From Phenylobacterium glaciei (GTDB lineage: Bacteria > Pseudomonadota > Alphaproteobacteria > Caulobacterales > Caulobacteraceae): a DNA stretch of 64,000 nucleotides. The translations under genes and the position numbers were made by a program. Location: contig NZ_JAGSGD010000002.1 in the NCBI RefSeq assembly GCF_016772415.1, positions 186,001 to 250,000 of the forward strand, in the 5' to 3' direction. Every line of letters starts with the position of its first letter. The stretch's first letter is position 1. This document shows positions 53,992 to 62,166 of the stretch, one piece after another. The notes beneath the pieces are model-generated. The model was not told the DNA's origin. It made no database searches and saw only the letters and a list, made by a program, of their open reading frames with translations.

Positions 53992-55614
53992 ATGTTGCGG
54001 ATTTCGGAACTCAAGCTGCCCCTTGACCACGAGGCGGACGCCCTGCCGGCGGCGATCGCCGCGCGGCTGGGGGTCGCTCCGGGCGATATCGTCTCCTGGT
54101 CGGTGTGGAAGCGGGCCCACGACGCGCGCAAGAAGGCGGCGATTCTCAAGGTCTATATCGTCGACGTCGAGCTCGCCGACGAGGCGGCGGTGGTGGCGCG
54201 GTTGGCTGGCGACCCGCATTTGCGGCCGACGCCAGACACCGGCTACCGGTTCGTGGCCAGGGCGCCGGCCAGCGGCGGCCCGCGGCCTGTGGTGATCGGG
54301 GCCGGGCCCTGCGGCCTGTTCGCCGGGCTGATCCTGGCGGAGATGGGATTTCGTCCCATCATCCTGGATCGCGGCAAGTCCGTCCGTGAACGGACGAAAG
54401 ACACCTGGGGCCTGTGGCGGCGCGGCGAACTGGACCCGGAGTCCAACGTCCAGTTCGGCGAGGGCGGGGCCGGGACCTTCTCCGACGGCAAGCTCTACAG
54501 CCAGGTCAAGGACCCGCGCCACCTGGGCCGCAAGGTGCTGACCGAGTTCGTGGAGGCCGGCGCGCCGGCGCAGATCCTCACCGAGGCGCACCCGCACATC
54601 GGCACCTTCCGCCTGGTGACCATGGTGGAGGCCATGCGGGCCAAGATCGAGGCCCTGGGCGGGGAGTACCGGTTCGGCCATCAGGTGACCGATGTGGAGA
54701 TCGAGCCTGCGCCCGGCGGCGGGCGGCGCGTGGCGGGCCTGCGCCTGAAGGGCGGTGAGCGCATCGCCGCCGAGCAGGTGGTGCTGGCGGTGGGCCATTC
54801 GTCGCGCGACACCTTCGCGATGCTCCACGACCGCGGCGTCCATATCGAGGCCAAGCCGTTCTCCATCGGCTTCCGCATCGAGCATCCGCAGTCCTGGATC
54901 GACAAGGCGCTGTTTGGGCCCTGCGCCGGGCACCCGGACCTGGGGGCGGCCTCCTACTCGCTGTCGCACCACTGCACGAACGGGCGGACGGTCTACAGCT
55001 TCTGCATGTGCCCGGGGGGCACGGTGGTGGCGGCGACCTCGGAGCCCGGCCGGGTGGTCACCAACGGCATGAGCCAGTATTCGCGCAACGAGCGGAACGC
55101 CAATTCCGGCTTCGTGGTGGGGATCGATCCCGCCGACTATGGCAGCGACCATCCCCTGGCCGGCATCGCCCTGCAGGAGGCGCTGGAGAGCGCGGCCTTC
55201 ACGGCCGGCGGCGGCGGCTATTTCGCGCCGGGGCAGCGGGTGGGGGACTTCCTGGCCGGGCGGGCGTCAACCGACCTTGGCAGCGTCGAGCCGAGCTACA
55301 AGCCGGGTGTACGGGCGACCGACCTGGCCGCCCTGATGCCGGACTATGTGAGCGCGGCGATGCGCGAGGCCCTGCCGGTCTTCGGCCGCAAGATCCCGCG
55401 CTATGACGATCCCGACGCCCTGCTGACCGGGGTGGAGACGCGGACCTCCGCGCCGATCCGCATCACCCGGGGGGCGGATTTCCAGAGCCTGACCCTGGCG
55501 GGCCTGTTCCCGGCCGGCGAGGGGGCGGGCTATGCCGGCGGCATCCTCTCGGCGGCTATAGACGGCATCAAGGTGGCCGAGGCGGTGGCGCGGGCGATGG
55601 TGGGGGAGGCCTGA
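53992..55614 (+). CDS. FAD-dependent dehydrogenase of the COG2509 type
   Basis: A 540-residue flavoprotein. The first 95 residues form a helical/beta domain (LKLPLDHEADALPAAIAARL) characteristic of this family, followed by the FAD dinucleotide motif VVIGAGPCGLFAGLILAEMG near residue 100. NVQFGEGGAGTFSDGKLYSQ and LFPAGEGAGYAGGILSAAID are strongly conserved in the group. The enzymatic role of these proteins is unknown. It has a conserved FCMCPGG motif with two Cys. It is divergent from rpiB by 149 bp and appears monocistronic. Confidence 0.86.
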   Translation: MLRISELKLPLDHEADALPAAIAARLGVAPGDIVSWSVWKRAHDARKKAAILKVYIVDVELADEAAVVARLAGDPHLRPTPDTGYRFVARAPASGGPRPVVIGAGPCGLFAGLILAEMGFRPIILDRGKSVRERTKDTWGLWRRGELDPESNVQFGEGGAGTFSDGKLYSQVKDPRHLGRKVLTEFVEAGAPAQILTEAHPHIGTFRLVTMVEAMRAKIEALGGEYRFGHQVTDVEIEPAPGGGRRVAGLRLKGGERIAAEQVVLAVGHSSRDTFAMLHDRGVHIEAKPFSIGFRIEHPQSWIDKALFGPCAGHPDLGAASYSLSHHCTNGRTVYSFCMCPGGTVVAATSEPGRVVTNGMSQYSRNERNANSGFVVGIDPADYGSDHPLAGIALQEALESAAFTAGGGGYFAPGQRVGDFLAGRASTDLGSVEPSYKPGVRATDLAALMPDYVSAAMREALPVFGRKIPRYDDPDALLTGVETRTSAPIRITRGADFQSLTLAGLFPAGEGAGYAGGILSAAIDGIKVAEAVARAMVGEA

Positions 55615-55620
55615 GCGTCC

Positions 55621-55655
55621 TAACCCGGTCCCCACTGTTCGGAAACCGCTCTAGG
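55621..55655. repeat. Degenerate intergenic repeat fragment
   Basis: CCCGGTCCCCACTGTTCGGA, then AACCGCTCTAGG, resembles a widespread alphaproteobacterial repeat (AACCGGTTCCCACTTTTCGG type). A related piece occurs near 56155 (AACCGGTACCCACTTCAGGC). The rest of the 226-bp gap to 55840 holds nothing recognisable. Confidence 0.4.
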
Positions 55656-55840
55656 GTCGGTGGGCTCGGTCTTCGCCATCGCCGGAACTCTCGGGCGGCG
55701 GAGCGGTTGTAGGTTTGGCCCTTCGAGGCCAGAGTGCATAGGTCGACTCCGCGCCGGAAGGCGGCGGAGCCGCCTGTGACGACGATGCGGCCCAGGACGC
55801 GCGTATCGTCGCCCGTATGGTGTTCTAGAGGGGCGCTTAT

Positions 55841-56119
55841 ATGACCCACCTCGCCGGAGGACTGCTGGCCCTGGCCGCCGTCCTCGTCTGCATCGCCCGC
55901 CACACCGCCGGAAAGCCGCCCCTCTGGCGGTCGAAGGTCGCCTTCGTGGGCTCGGTCCTGTGCCTGATCGCGGGCGGGGTGCTGGTGGCCCTGGACCCCC
56001 TGGCGATCGGCGAGACCCCGGTCGTGATCATCGCCGTGCTGTGCCTGTTCGAAGGGGCCATGGCGCTGATAAGCCTGATGGCCGCCGCCGGGCGGCCCCA
56101 GCCGCGGTGGCTGTCCTAA
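55841..56119 (+). CDS. Small three-span membrane protein, unknown function
   Basis: A 92-residue protein with three hydrophobic segments (about 4-19, 33-53 and 59-82) and a short basic loop between the first two (HTAGKPPLWRSK). The C-terminus is GRPQPRWLS. There is no recognised family or ribosome site better than GAGGGG upstream. It stands alone between the FAD dehydrogenase gene and metW. Function not assigned. Confidence 0.6.
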   Translation: MTHLAGGLLALAAVLVCIARHTAGKPPLWRSKVAFVGSVLCLIAGGVLVALDPLAIGETPVVIIAVLCLFEGAMALISLMAAAGRPQPRWLS

Positions 56120-56281
56120 TCCCTTTTATGTTTGTCGCGTGACGGGCGCCTGAACCGGTACCCACTTCAGGCTGTCCCACGACCCGAGTTTCCCCCCCGG
56201 ACCCTCATCCCAGACCTCTGGGATCCGGCGCCCCCCAGCCGATGATCCGGACCCTGGCTCACGCCAGGGCGAGCGGGAGGG

Positions 56282-56941
56282 TTATTTTGGGAAGAGTTCG
56301 CCGTTTCCCGCCGGCGCGGCGGCCTCGGCGGCGCCTTTGCGGCTCAGCAGGAAGAGCGCGGTCTCCGATCGCCAGTTCTCCAGCGCCCGGGTCGGGTCGA
56401 TGGGCCGTGCGGGCTTGCCGGCGTTCAGCGCCGAGCAGGCCTCGATCCGCAGATCCAGGTCGTCACAGAGTGCGGTGAAGTCGTGCAGGGTGCAGAGGTG
56501 GATGTTCGGCGTCGACCACCAGGGCTCGGGCAAGGCCTTGGTCTCGGGCATACGGCCCTGGACCATCAGCGACCAGCGCACCCGCCACTGGCCGAAATTG
56601 GGGAGCGACACCACCGCCCGGTCGGCGATGCGCAGCAGCTCGTTGAGCACGTGGCGGGGCTCGCGCATCTGCTGCAGGGTCTTGGACAGGATGGCGTAGT
56701 CGAAGGCCTGGGTGGGGAAGTGATCGAGGTCGCGGTCGCCGTCACCCTGCACCACCGCCAGGCCGCGGGCCAGGCAGGCCGAGACGCCGGCGCTGGAGAT
56801 TTCCAGGCCCTGGCCGTCGACGCCCTTTTCCCGGGTCAGCAGCTCCAGCAGCTCGCCCTCGCCGCAGCCGACGTCGAGCACGCGGGAGCCTGGGCGCACC
56901 AGGCGCAGGATCTCCTTGAAGTCCTCGCGGGTGGTCTTCAC
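56282..56941 (-). CDS. metW: Methionine biosynthesis protein MetW (GTG start)
   Basis: A 219-residue methyltransferase-fold protein. [20 protein letters not shown] is the SAM motif; [20 protein letters not shown] and [20 protein letters not shown] are MetW-specific, as is [20 protein letters not shown]. MetW works with MetX in homoserine O-acetylation in alphaproteobacteria. The GTG start overlaps the metX stop by 4 nt (GTGA), so the two are co-translated. Length is typical. Confidence 0.93.
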   Translation of the reverse strand: MKTTREDFKEILRLVRPGSRVLDVGCGEGELLELLTREKGVDGQGLEISSAGVSACLARGLAVVQGDGDRDLDHFPTQAFDYAILSKTLQQMREPRHVLNELLRIADRAVVSLPNFGQWRVRWSLMVQGRMPETKALPEPWWSTPNIHLCTLHDFTALCDDLDLRIEACSALNAGKPARPIDPTRALENWRSETALFLLSRKGAAEAAAPAGNGELFPK

Positions 56942-58095
56942 GCCAAACCCCGCTTCTCGGCGGCCGAGGCGAGGAAGCCGCGCAGGGCTGAGTCCAGGTT
57001 CGGCTCCTCCAGGAAGATGGCGTCGTGGCCCTTGTCGGTGGTGATCTCGGCAAAGCTGGCGCGGCAGCCGGCGGCGTTCAAAGCCCGCACGATGTCGCGG
57101 CTTTCGGCGGTGGCGTAGAGCCAGTCCGAGGAGAAGGACAGCACGCAGAACCGTACGTTTCGGGCCCGCAGGAAGGCGTTAGCCAGCACCCCGCCGTGGC
57201 TGGCGGCCAGGTCGAAATAGTCCAGGGCGCGGGTGATGTAGAGATAGGAGTTGGCGTCGAAACGATCGACGAAGCTGGCGCCCTGGTGGCGCAGATAGCT
57301 CTCCACCTGGAAGTCGGCGTCGAAGCCCCAGGACAGGCCGTCGCGCTGCAGTTCGCGGCCGAACTTCCGCTGCAGGGCGGTCTCCGAAAGATAGGTGATG
57401 TGGGCGGCCATGCGGGCCACGGCCAGGCCCTTTTCCGGTCGCACGCCCTCAAGCTCGTAGGCGCCGCCCCGCCAGTCGGGGTCGGCCATGATCGCCTGGC
57501 GGCCCACCTCGTGGAAGGCGATGTTCTGGGCCGAATGGCGGGCGGCGGCGGCCACCACGATGGCCGAGAACAGCCGCTCCGGGTAGTCGGCGGCCCACTG
57601 CAGGACCTGCATCCCACCCATGGAGGTGCCGACCACGGAAAACAGGGTTTCGATCCCGAAGGAGGCCACCAACATGGCCTGGGCGCGGACCATGTCGGCG
57701 ATGGTGATCATCGGAAAGGCCAGGCCATAGGGCTTGCCGGTGGTGGGATCGGGGGAGGCGGGACCGGTGGAGCCCATGCAGCCGCCGATGACATTGGGGC
57801 AGATGATGAAGTAGCGCTCGGGGTCCAGCGGCAGGCCCGCTCCCACCACCGTGGTCCACCAGCCGGGCTTGCCGGTCACCGGATGGGTGGAGGCCACATA
57901 CTGGTCGCCGGTCAGGGCATGGCAGATCAGGACGGCGTTGGACTTGTCGGCGTTCAGCGTCCCGTAGGTGCGGTAGGCCATCTCCAGAGGGGCCAGGACC
58001 GCGCCGGAATCCAGGCGCAGCGGACGGTCGGCCGGCGACCTCCAGGTCCCGCCGTCGGTGGGGGTGGCGAGGGGGACTTGGCGCACGTCGCTCAT
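56938..58095 (-). CDS. metX: Homoserine O-acetyltransferase
   Basis: A 385-residue alpha/beta-hydrolase-fold enzyme that activates homoserine with acetyl-CoA, the first step to methionine. [30 protein letters not shown], and the nucleophile elbow [15 protein letters not shown] (Ser near residue 157) are diagnostic. The catalytic His is in [14 protein letters not shown] placed the start at the ATG at 58095 ([16 protein letters not shown]); the reading frame continues 233 codons upstream but with no homology, and it would overlap sixA on the other strand. metW follows. Confidence 0.94.
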   Translation of the reverse strand: MSDVRQVPLATPTDGGTWRSPADRPLRLDSGAVLAPLEMAYRTYGTLNADKSNAVLICHALTGDQYVASTHPVTGKPGWWTTVVGAGLPLDPERYFIICPNVIGGCMGSTGPASPDPTTGKPYGLAFPMITIADMVRAQAMLVASFGIETLFSVVGTSMGGMQVLQWAADYPERLFSAIVVAAAARHSAQNIAFHEVGRQAIMADPDWRGGAYELEGVRPEKGLAVARMAAHITYLSETALQRKFGRELQRDGLSWGFDADFQVESYLRHQGASFVDRFDANSYLYITRALDYFDLAASHGGVLANAFLRARNVRFCVLSFSSDWLYATAESRDIVRALNAAGCRASFAEITTDKGHDAIFLEEPNLDSALRGFLASAAEKRGLA

Positions 58096-58206
58096 GAGCC
58101 CGCTTGGACCGCCAACCTCTTTCGCTGTCAACCGCTTCGCGTCGGCGGCGAGGCCCGCTATGAACCGGGGCGTGATCCCACGCATGGGTGGGGCGACGGA
58201 GAGACC

Positions 58207-58698
58207 ATGGACCGGCTGATCCTCCTGCGGCACGGCGAGGCCGAGCGCGACGCCCCGAGCGGCGACGATTTCGACCGCCGGCTGGCCGGGCGCGGGATCG
58301 CGGCGTCGGCCGCCATGGGCGAGACCCTGGCCGAGCTGGGCTTTTCGCCCGACCTGGCCCTGGTCTCGGCCGCAGCGCGGACGCGGGACACCTGGGAGGC
58401 GGTCTGCAAGGCCTTCCCCAAGGCGCAGGTGCGGTTCGAGGACAGCCTCTATCTCGCCGAGCCCGAACGGGTCCGGGTGCTGGCGGAAGCCGCCGGCGCC
58501 ACCTGCGGCACGGTGATGGTGGTGGGGCACAATCCGGGCCTGCAGGACCTGGCCGTCCAGATGCTCAAGGCGGGCGGGGCGCCAGCGGCCCTGATCGCCA
58601 AGGCCCAGAACGGCTTTCCCACGGCCGCGGCCGCGGTGTTCCTCTTCGACCACGCCGGCCGCCCGTCCTATGACGGCCTGTTCTTCCCGGGGCGGTGA
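58207..58698 (+). CDS. sixA: Phosphohistidine phosphatase SixA-like
   Basis: A 163-residue histidine phosphatase. The catalytic motif [12 protein letters not shown] (Arg-His-Gly) opens the protein and the second His is in [29 protein letters not shown] supplies the further Arg. SixA-type enzymes remove phosphate from His of Hpt domains or of PTS proteins. The ATG at 58207 is chosen because it starts at the RHG motif; it follows GGAGAGACC. It is divergent from metX by 111 bp. A 373-bp repeat cluster follows. Confidence 0.88.
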   Translation: MDRLILLRHGEAERDAPSGDDFDRRLAGRGIAASAAMGETLAELGFSPDLALVSAAARTRDTWEAVCKAFPKAQVRFEDSLYLAEPERVRVLAEAAGATCGTVMVVGHNPGLQDLAVQMLKAGGAPAALIAKAQNGFPTAAAAVFLFDHAGRPSYDGLFFPGR

Positions 58699-58719
58699 TG
58701 GGCGGAAGGGCATTCGTTT

Positions 58720-58773
58720 CCTTCTCCCCTTGCGGGAGAAGGTGGCCGGTCGGAGACCGGTCGGATGAGGGGG
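58720..58773. repeat. Palindromic repeat, family D copy 2
   Basis: Begins CCTTCTCCCCTTGCGGGAGA as copy 1 at 48536 and ends in GGATGAGGGGG. The middle hairpin differs (GCCGGTCGGAGACCGGTC in place of CCCTGCGGAGCAGGG) yet remains a hairpin, so pairing is conserved more than sequence. Confidence 0.8.
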
Positions 58774-58801
58774 CGCACAGACATTTCCGAACAATAACTG
58801 C

Positions 58802-58898
58802 CGTCATCCCGGACGGCCGCCAGGCCGATCCGGGACCCAGGAGCCGGAGCAATCCCCCCTGGGTCCCGGCCCTACGCTTCGCTGCGGCCGGGATGACG
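58802..58898. repeat. Palindromic intergenic repeat, family B (97 bp)
   Basis: Ends CGTCATCCCGG (58802-58812) and CCGGGATGACG (58888-58898) are perfect 11-bp inverted repeats. CGGGACCCAG and CTGGGTCCCG form an inner stem. Its ends resemble those of family A with CGTC for CGCTC. Confidence 0.78.
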
Positions 58899-58925
58899 TC
58901 CGGCTTTTCCGGATGGGCATTTCGA

Positions 58926-59047
58926 CCCCTCATCCGACCCTGCTCCGCAGGGCCACCGTCGAGAGCGAGCCGGGCTACTCAAGCCCGGCTAGGCAGTTCG
59001 CCAACGATTTGGCGAACTGCCGCTCTCGACCCCGCAAGGGGAGAAGG
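58926..59047. repeat. Inverted family D copy 3, interrupted by a 73-bp insert
   Basis: The left part (58926-58957) is the reverse complement of the GGATGAGGGG / GCAGGG half of copy 1, and the right part (59031-59047, CCCGCAAGGGGAGAAGG) is the reverse complement of its beginning. Between them, in place of four bases (TTCT in an intact inverted copy), lies the three-stem element at 58958-59030. Confidence 0.78.
58958..59030. repeat. 73-bp three-stem palindromic element
   Basis: Outer stem GTCGAGAGCG (58958-58967) with CGCTCTCGAC (59021-59030). Inside are hairpin 1, AGCCGGGCT (58968-58976) / AGCCCGGCT (58982-58990), and hairpin 2, GGCAGTTCGCCAA (58992-59004) / TTGGCGAACTGCC (59009-59021). All stems are perfect. 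It would fold into a three-way junction as DNA or RNA. It is not a tRNA. Confidence 0.8.
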
Positions 59048-59071
59048 ACACGCTTTTGCGCATCGGACCTC

Positions 59072-59413
59072 ATGACCCGCATCTATAAGATCCTGACCCG
59101 CGCCGAGTGGAGCGCCGCCGAGGCCGCCGGGAGTTTCCTCGGCTCGGCGGTCGACCTGGCCGACGGCTTCATCCACTTCTCCACCGGGGCGCAGGCGGCC
59201 GAGACCGGACGGCGCTACTTCAAGGACCTCACGGGCCTGGTGGTGCTGGAGGTGGAGGCCGACGACCTGGGAGGCGACCTGCGTTGGGAGCCCTCGCGGG
59301 GCGGGGACCTGTTTCCGCACCTCTACGACGTCCTGACGCCAGCGCAGGTGCGGGCGGTGACCGACGCGCCTCTGGGGCCTGACGGCGTGCCGCTGCTGGG
59401 AGACCTCGCGTGA
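59072..59413 (+). CDS. DUF952 family protein
   Basis: A 113-residue protein matching DUF952: RIYKILTRAEWSAAEAAGSF, then DLADGFIHFSTGAQAAETGR, and LRWEPSRGGDLFPHLYDVL. These proteins resemble ADP-ribosyltransferase-like or small hydrolase folds, but no activity is established. The ATG at 59072 gives the family's full length; there is no obvious ribosome site as the repeat cluster ends just before. Its stop overlaps the pyrD start (GTGA), so they are co-translated. Confidence 0.85.
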   Translation: MTRIYKILTRAEWSAAEAAGSFLGSAVDLADGFIHFSTGAQAAETGRRYFKDLTGLVVLEVEADDLGGDLRWEPSRGGDLFPHLYDVLTPAQVRAVTDAPLGPDGVPLLGDLA

Positions 59414-60450
59414 TCCACGACCTCGCCGCCCGTGTCCTGCGCGTGCTGGACCCGGAGGACGCCCACGGCGTCACCCTCAAGGGCCTGGAGATGGGCCTGG
59501 GTCCGCGCGCGGGCCGCGACGACCCGATCCTGGCCACCACTTTGGCGGGGCTGGCCCTGCCCAACTGCGTGGGCCTGGCGCCCGGCTTCGACAAGAACGC
59601 CCAGGTGTTCGGGCCGATGCTGGCGGCGGGATTCGGCTTTGTGGAGTGCGGCACGGTCACGCCGCTGCCCCAGGCCGGCAATCCGCGCCCGCGTCTCTTC
59701 CGGCTGACGGAAGACCAGGGCGTCATCAACCGCATGGGCTTCAACAATCAGGGGCTGGAGCCCTTCGCCGCGCGGCTGGGCAAGCGTGGCCCTGGGGTGA
59801 TCGGGGCCAATATCGGCGCCAACAAGGATGCTGAGGATCGGATCGGCGACTACGTCACCGGCCTGACGCGGCTGTGGGGCCTGGCGTCGTACTTCACCAT
59901 CAACATCTCCTCGCCCAACACGCCGGGCCTACGCGCCCTGCAGACCAAGGCGGCGCTCGAGGAGCTGCTTGGCCGCTTGGCCGAGACCCGCGACCGGCTC
60001 CCCGCTGAGGGCAAGGTTCCCATGTTCCTCAAGGTCGCGCCCGACCTGGAGGCCGGCGAGGTCGAGGCCATCGTCGAGACGGTGATCGCCAATGGCTTGA
60101 ACGGGATCATCGTCTCCAACACCACCATCGGCCGACCGGACCTGCGCTCAAGCCATGCGGGGGAGACGGGCGGGCTGTCGGGCGCGCCGCTGAAGGCTCT
60201 GGCCCAGCAGATGATGGGGGAGTTCCATGCCGCCACGGCGGGCCGGGTGGCGCTGATCGGCGCGGGCGGGATCGCCTCGGGCGCCGACGCCTATGCGCGC
60301 ATCCGGGCGGGGGCCTGCGCGGTGCAGCTCTACTCCGCCATGGTGTTCGGTGGGCCGGGCCTGGTGCAGCGGATCAAGGCCGACCTGGCCCAGCGCCTGC
60401 GGGCCGACGGCTTTGCAAATGTCGCCGCCGCCGTGGGGGCAAACCGATAG
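59410..60450 (+). CDS. pyrD: Dihydroorotate dehydrogenase (quinone), class 2 (GTG start)
   Basis: A 346-residue FMN enzyme of pyrimidine synthesis that passes electrons to the quinone pool. The N-terminal helix pair (IHDLAARVLRVLDPEDAHGV) is the membrane/quinone docking domain specific to class 2. NCVGLAPGFDKNAQVFGPML and FGFVECGTVTPLPQAGNPRP bind FMN; the catalytic Ser is in TINISSPNTPGLR; LIGAGGIASGADAYARIRAG is the phosphate site. It overlaps the DUF952 gene. Confidence 0.94.
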   Translation: MIHDLAARVLRVLDPEDAHGVTLKGLEMGLGPRAGRDDPILATTLAGLALPNCVGLAPGFDKNAQVFGPMLAAGFGFVECGTVTPLPQAGNPRPRLFRLTEDQGVINRMGFNNQGLEPFAARLGKRGPGVIGANIGANKDAEDRIGDYVTGLTRLWGLASYFTINISSPNTPGLRALQTKAALEELLGRLAETRDRLPAEGKVPMFLKVAPDLEAGEVEAIVETVIANGLNGIIVSNTTIGRPDLRSSHAGETGGLSGAPLKALAQQMMGEFHAATAGRVALIGAGGIASGADAYARIRAGACAVQLYSAMVFGGPGLVQRIKADLAQRLRADGFANVAAAVGANR

Positions 60451-60517
60451 ATTCCCCTGTGACGCGAACAGACGTCGCGTTGCCGAAAGCCCCACGGTGA
60501 AGTAGGGGGAAAGGTTC

Positions 60518-62002
60518 ATGGCGGACGCCCCTCAGCCTCAGGCGCCCCCGAGGCGAACCAGACGGCGGTTCTTCTGGCCGGGCGGCCTCTCCGCGCGTCT
60601 GCTGATCCTGACCATCCTGTTCGTGGCCTCGGCGGGCGCGCTCGTCCTGCCGCCGGCGCTGGCGGCCTTCGAGGAGCAGTGGCTGCTGGACCGGGTGCGC
60701 GCCGCCGAACTGGCCACCATCGCCCCTGACGTCGCCCCCGACCGGGTGGTGAGCGAGGCCCTGGCCGCCCAGCTGCTGGAGGGCGCCGGCGTCCAGCGGG
60801 TGGCGATCCAGACCGAGGGCATGCGCCGCCTGGTGCTGCAGGGACCCAAGCTGGAGCGCGCGCCCTATCTGGTGGACCTGCGCGACCAGGCGCCGGTCTC
60901 CTGGCTGTCGGCGCCCTTCCAGACCTTGATGGGCGGCGGCGAGGGCCGGATGGTGCGGGTGATCGCCGAGCCGCGCATCCGCAAGGCCGACTTCATCGAG
61001 ATCGTCGCCCCCGACGCCGTGCTGAAGCGCGAGCTGACCCGGTATCTGTGGCAATTGCTGCTGGTGATGGCCTTCGTCTCACTGATGGCCGGCATCCTGG
61101 TCTATCTGTCCCTGGCCTTCTTCCTGGTGCGGCCGATGCAGCGGATCACCCATGCCATGGAGCGGTTCCGCGCCGATCCCGATGACCCCGCCTCGCACCT
61201 CGATCCCTCCGGCCGCCGCGACGAGATCGGCCGCGCCGAGGTGGAGCTGGATCTGATGCAGGCCGATCTGCGGGTGGCGCTCAATTCCCGCGCCCGGCTC
61301 GCGGCCCTGGGGGAGGCCGTGGCCAAGATCAACCACGACCTGCGCAACATGCTCACCAGCGCCCAGATCGCCTCGGAGCGGCTGGCGGCGTCGCGCGACC
61401 CCAAGGTGGCCCAGGCCCTGCCGCGCCTGGAGCGCGCCCTGGACCGAGCCGTGAAGCTGGCCACCGACGTCCTGGTCTATGGCAAGACCCAGGAGGCGGC
61501 CCCCGACATCGGCGCCCTGCCCTTCGCGCCGGCCCTGGAGATGGCCGCCGAGGAGGCCAGGCTCTCCGCCGATGGCGTGCGTCTGCAGGCCGAGATCGAT
61601 CCCGCCGACCAGGTCACCGCCGACCCCGACCAGCTGCACCGCATCGTCGCCAACCTGCTGCGAAACGCCCGCGAGGCCATCGAGGCGCAGGACGGCCGCA
61701 CGGCGCCGGGGGTGGTCACGGTGTCCCTGAGCCAGGTGGATGGGGCGACCCTGATCCGGTTTTCCGACAATGGGCCGGGGGTGTCGAAGCGCGCCCAGGA
61801 TCGGATATTCCAGCCCTTCGCGGGGTCCAGCCGTCCCGGGGGCGCGGGGCTCGGCCTGGCGATCGCGCGCGAGCTGGCGCAGGGCCACGGCGGCGACCTG
61901 GTGTTGGCGCAGACCGGCGACCAGGGCTCGGTCTTCGAGCTGCGGTTACCGGGCGCGCCGCCGCGGCGGAAGGCCAAGCGGGTAAGGGCGAAGAGCTCCT
62001 AG
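60518..62002 (+). CDS. Membrane sensor histidine kinase
   Basis: A 494-residue kinase. Membrane segments near 23-45 and 176-204 enclose a 130-residue periplasmic sensor with no recognised fold. HAMP follows (LVRPMQRITHAMERFRAD). The phospho-acceptor His is in VAKINHDLRNMLTS (near 272), an H-box of the NHDLRN type. The ATPase N-box is LHRIVANLLRNAREAIEAQ and the G2 region GGAGLGLAIARELAQGHGG. No response regulator is adjacent, so its partner is unknown. AGGGGGAAAGG precedes the ATG. Confidence 0.9.
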   Translation: MADAPQPQAPPRRTRRRFFWPGGLSARLLILTILFVASAGALVLPPALAAFEEQWLLDRVRAAELATIAPDVAPDRVVSEALAAQLLEGAGVQRVAIQTEGMRRLVLQGPKLERAPYLVDLRDQAPVSWLSAPFQTLMGGGEGRMVRVIAEPRIRKADFIEIVAPDAVLKRELTRYLWQLLLVMAFVSLMAGILVYLSLAFFLVRPMQRITHAMERFRADPDDPASHLDPSGRRDEIGRAEVELDLMQADLRVALNSRARLAALGEAVAKINHDLRNMLTSAQIASERLAASRDPKVAQALPRLERALDRAVKLATDVLVYGKTQEAAPDIGALPFAPALEMAAEEARLSADGVRLQAEIDPADQVTADPDQLHRIVANLLRNAREAIEAQDGRTAPGVVTVSLSQVDGATLIRFSDNGPGVSKRAQDRIFQPFAGSSRPGGAGLGLAIARELAQGHGGDLVLAQTGDQGSVFELRLPGAPPRRKAKRVRAKSS

Positions 62003-62022
62003 TTCCCTCACCTCGCCTCTGA

Positions 62023-62149
62023 TCGTCATGGCCGGGCTTGTCCCGGCCACCCATGACCTCCGTGGTTCAGCAAGCATCCCTGGTGTCGGCCGCGCGACCT
62101 GCGGCGATGCGGAGATCATGGGTCCCCGGGACAAGCCCGGGGATGACGA
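62023..62149. repeat. Palindromic intergenic repeat with 34-bp inverted ends, family C
   Basis: Ends at 62023-62056 and 62116-62149 are inverted copies with 30 of 34 positions matching. Each end also folds on itself (CCGGGCTTGTCCCGG and CCGGGACAAGCCCGG). The four differences sit symmetrically, GGCC...GGCC in the left end and CCCC...GGGG in the right, so pairing within each end is preserved. Confidence 0.78.
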
Positions 62150-62166
62150 TTGATGAGCTGTTGTCT

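Larger units (their letters stand above)
58699..59071. other. 373-bp intergenic region built of nested palindromic repeats
   Basis: From left to right: family D copy 2 (58720-58773), family B palindrome (58802-58898), and inverted family D copy 3 (58926-59047), the last interrupted by a 73-bp three-stem element (58958-59030). No gene was found on either strand. Confidence 0.8.

Noticed and set aside
58096..58206. SAM-II riboswitch in front of metX
   Set aside because: Such elements are common before metX/metA in this class, but only a faint AGCGAAAGAGG resemblance was seen and no pseudoknot pairing could be drawn with confidence.
58096..58794. Upstream extension of the metX reading frame to 618 residues
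   Set aside because: The added 233 residues are not MetX-like and lie opposite sixA, whose RHG motif and second His are intact.
58958..59030. The 73-nt three-stem element as a tRNA
   Set aside because: Its length is tRNA-like, but there is no T-loop, no anticodon arm and the stems are 9-13 bp.
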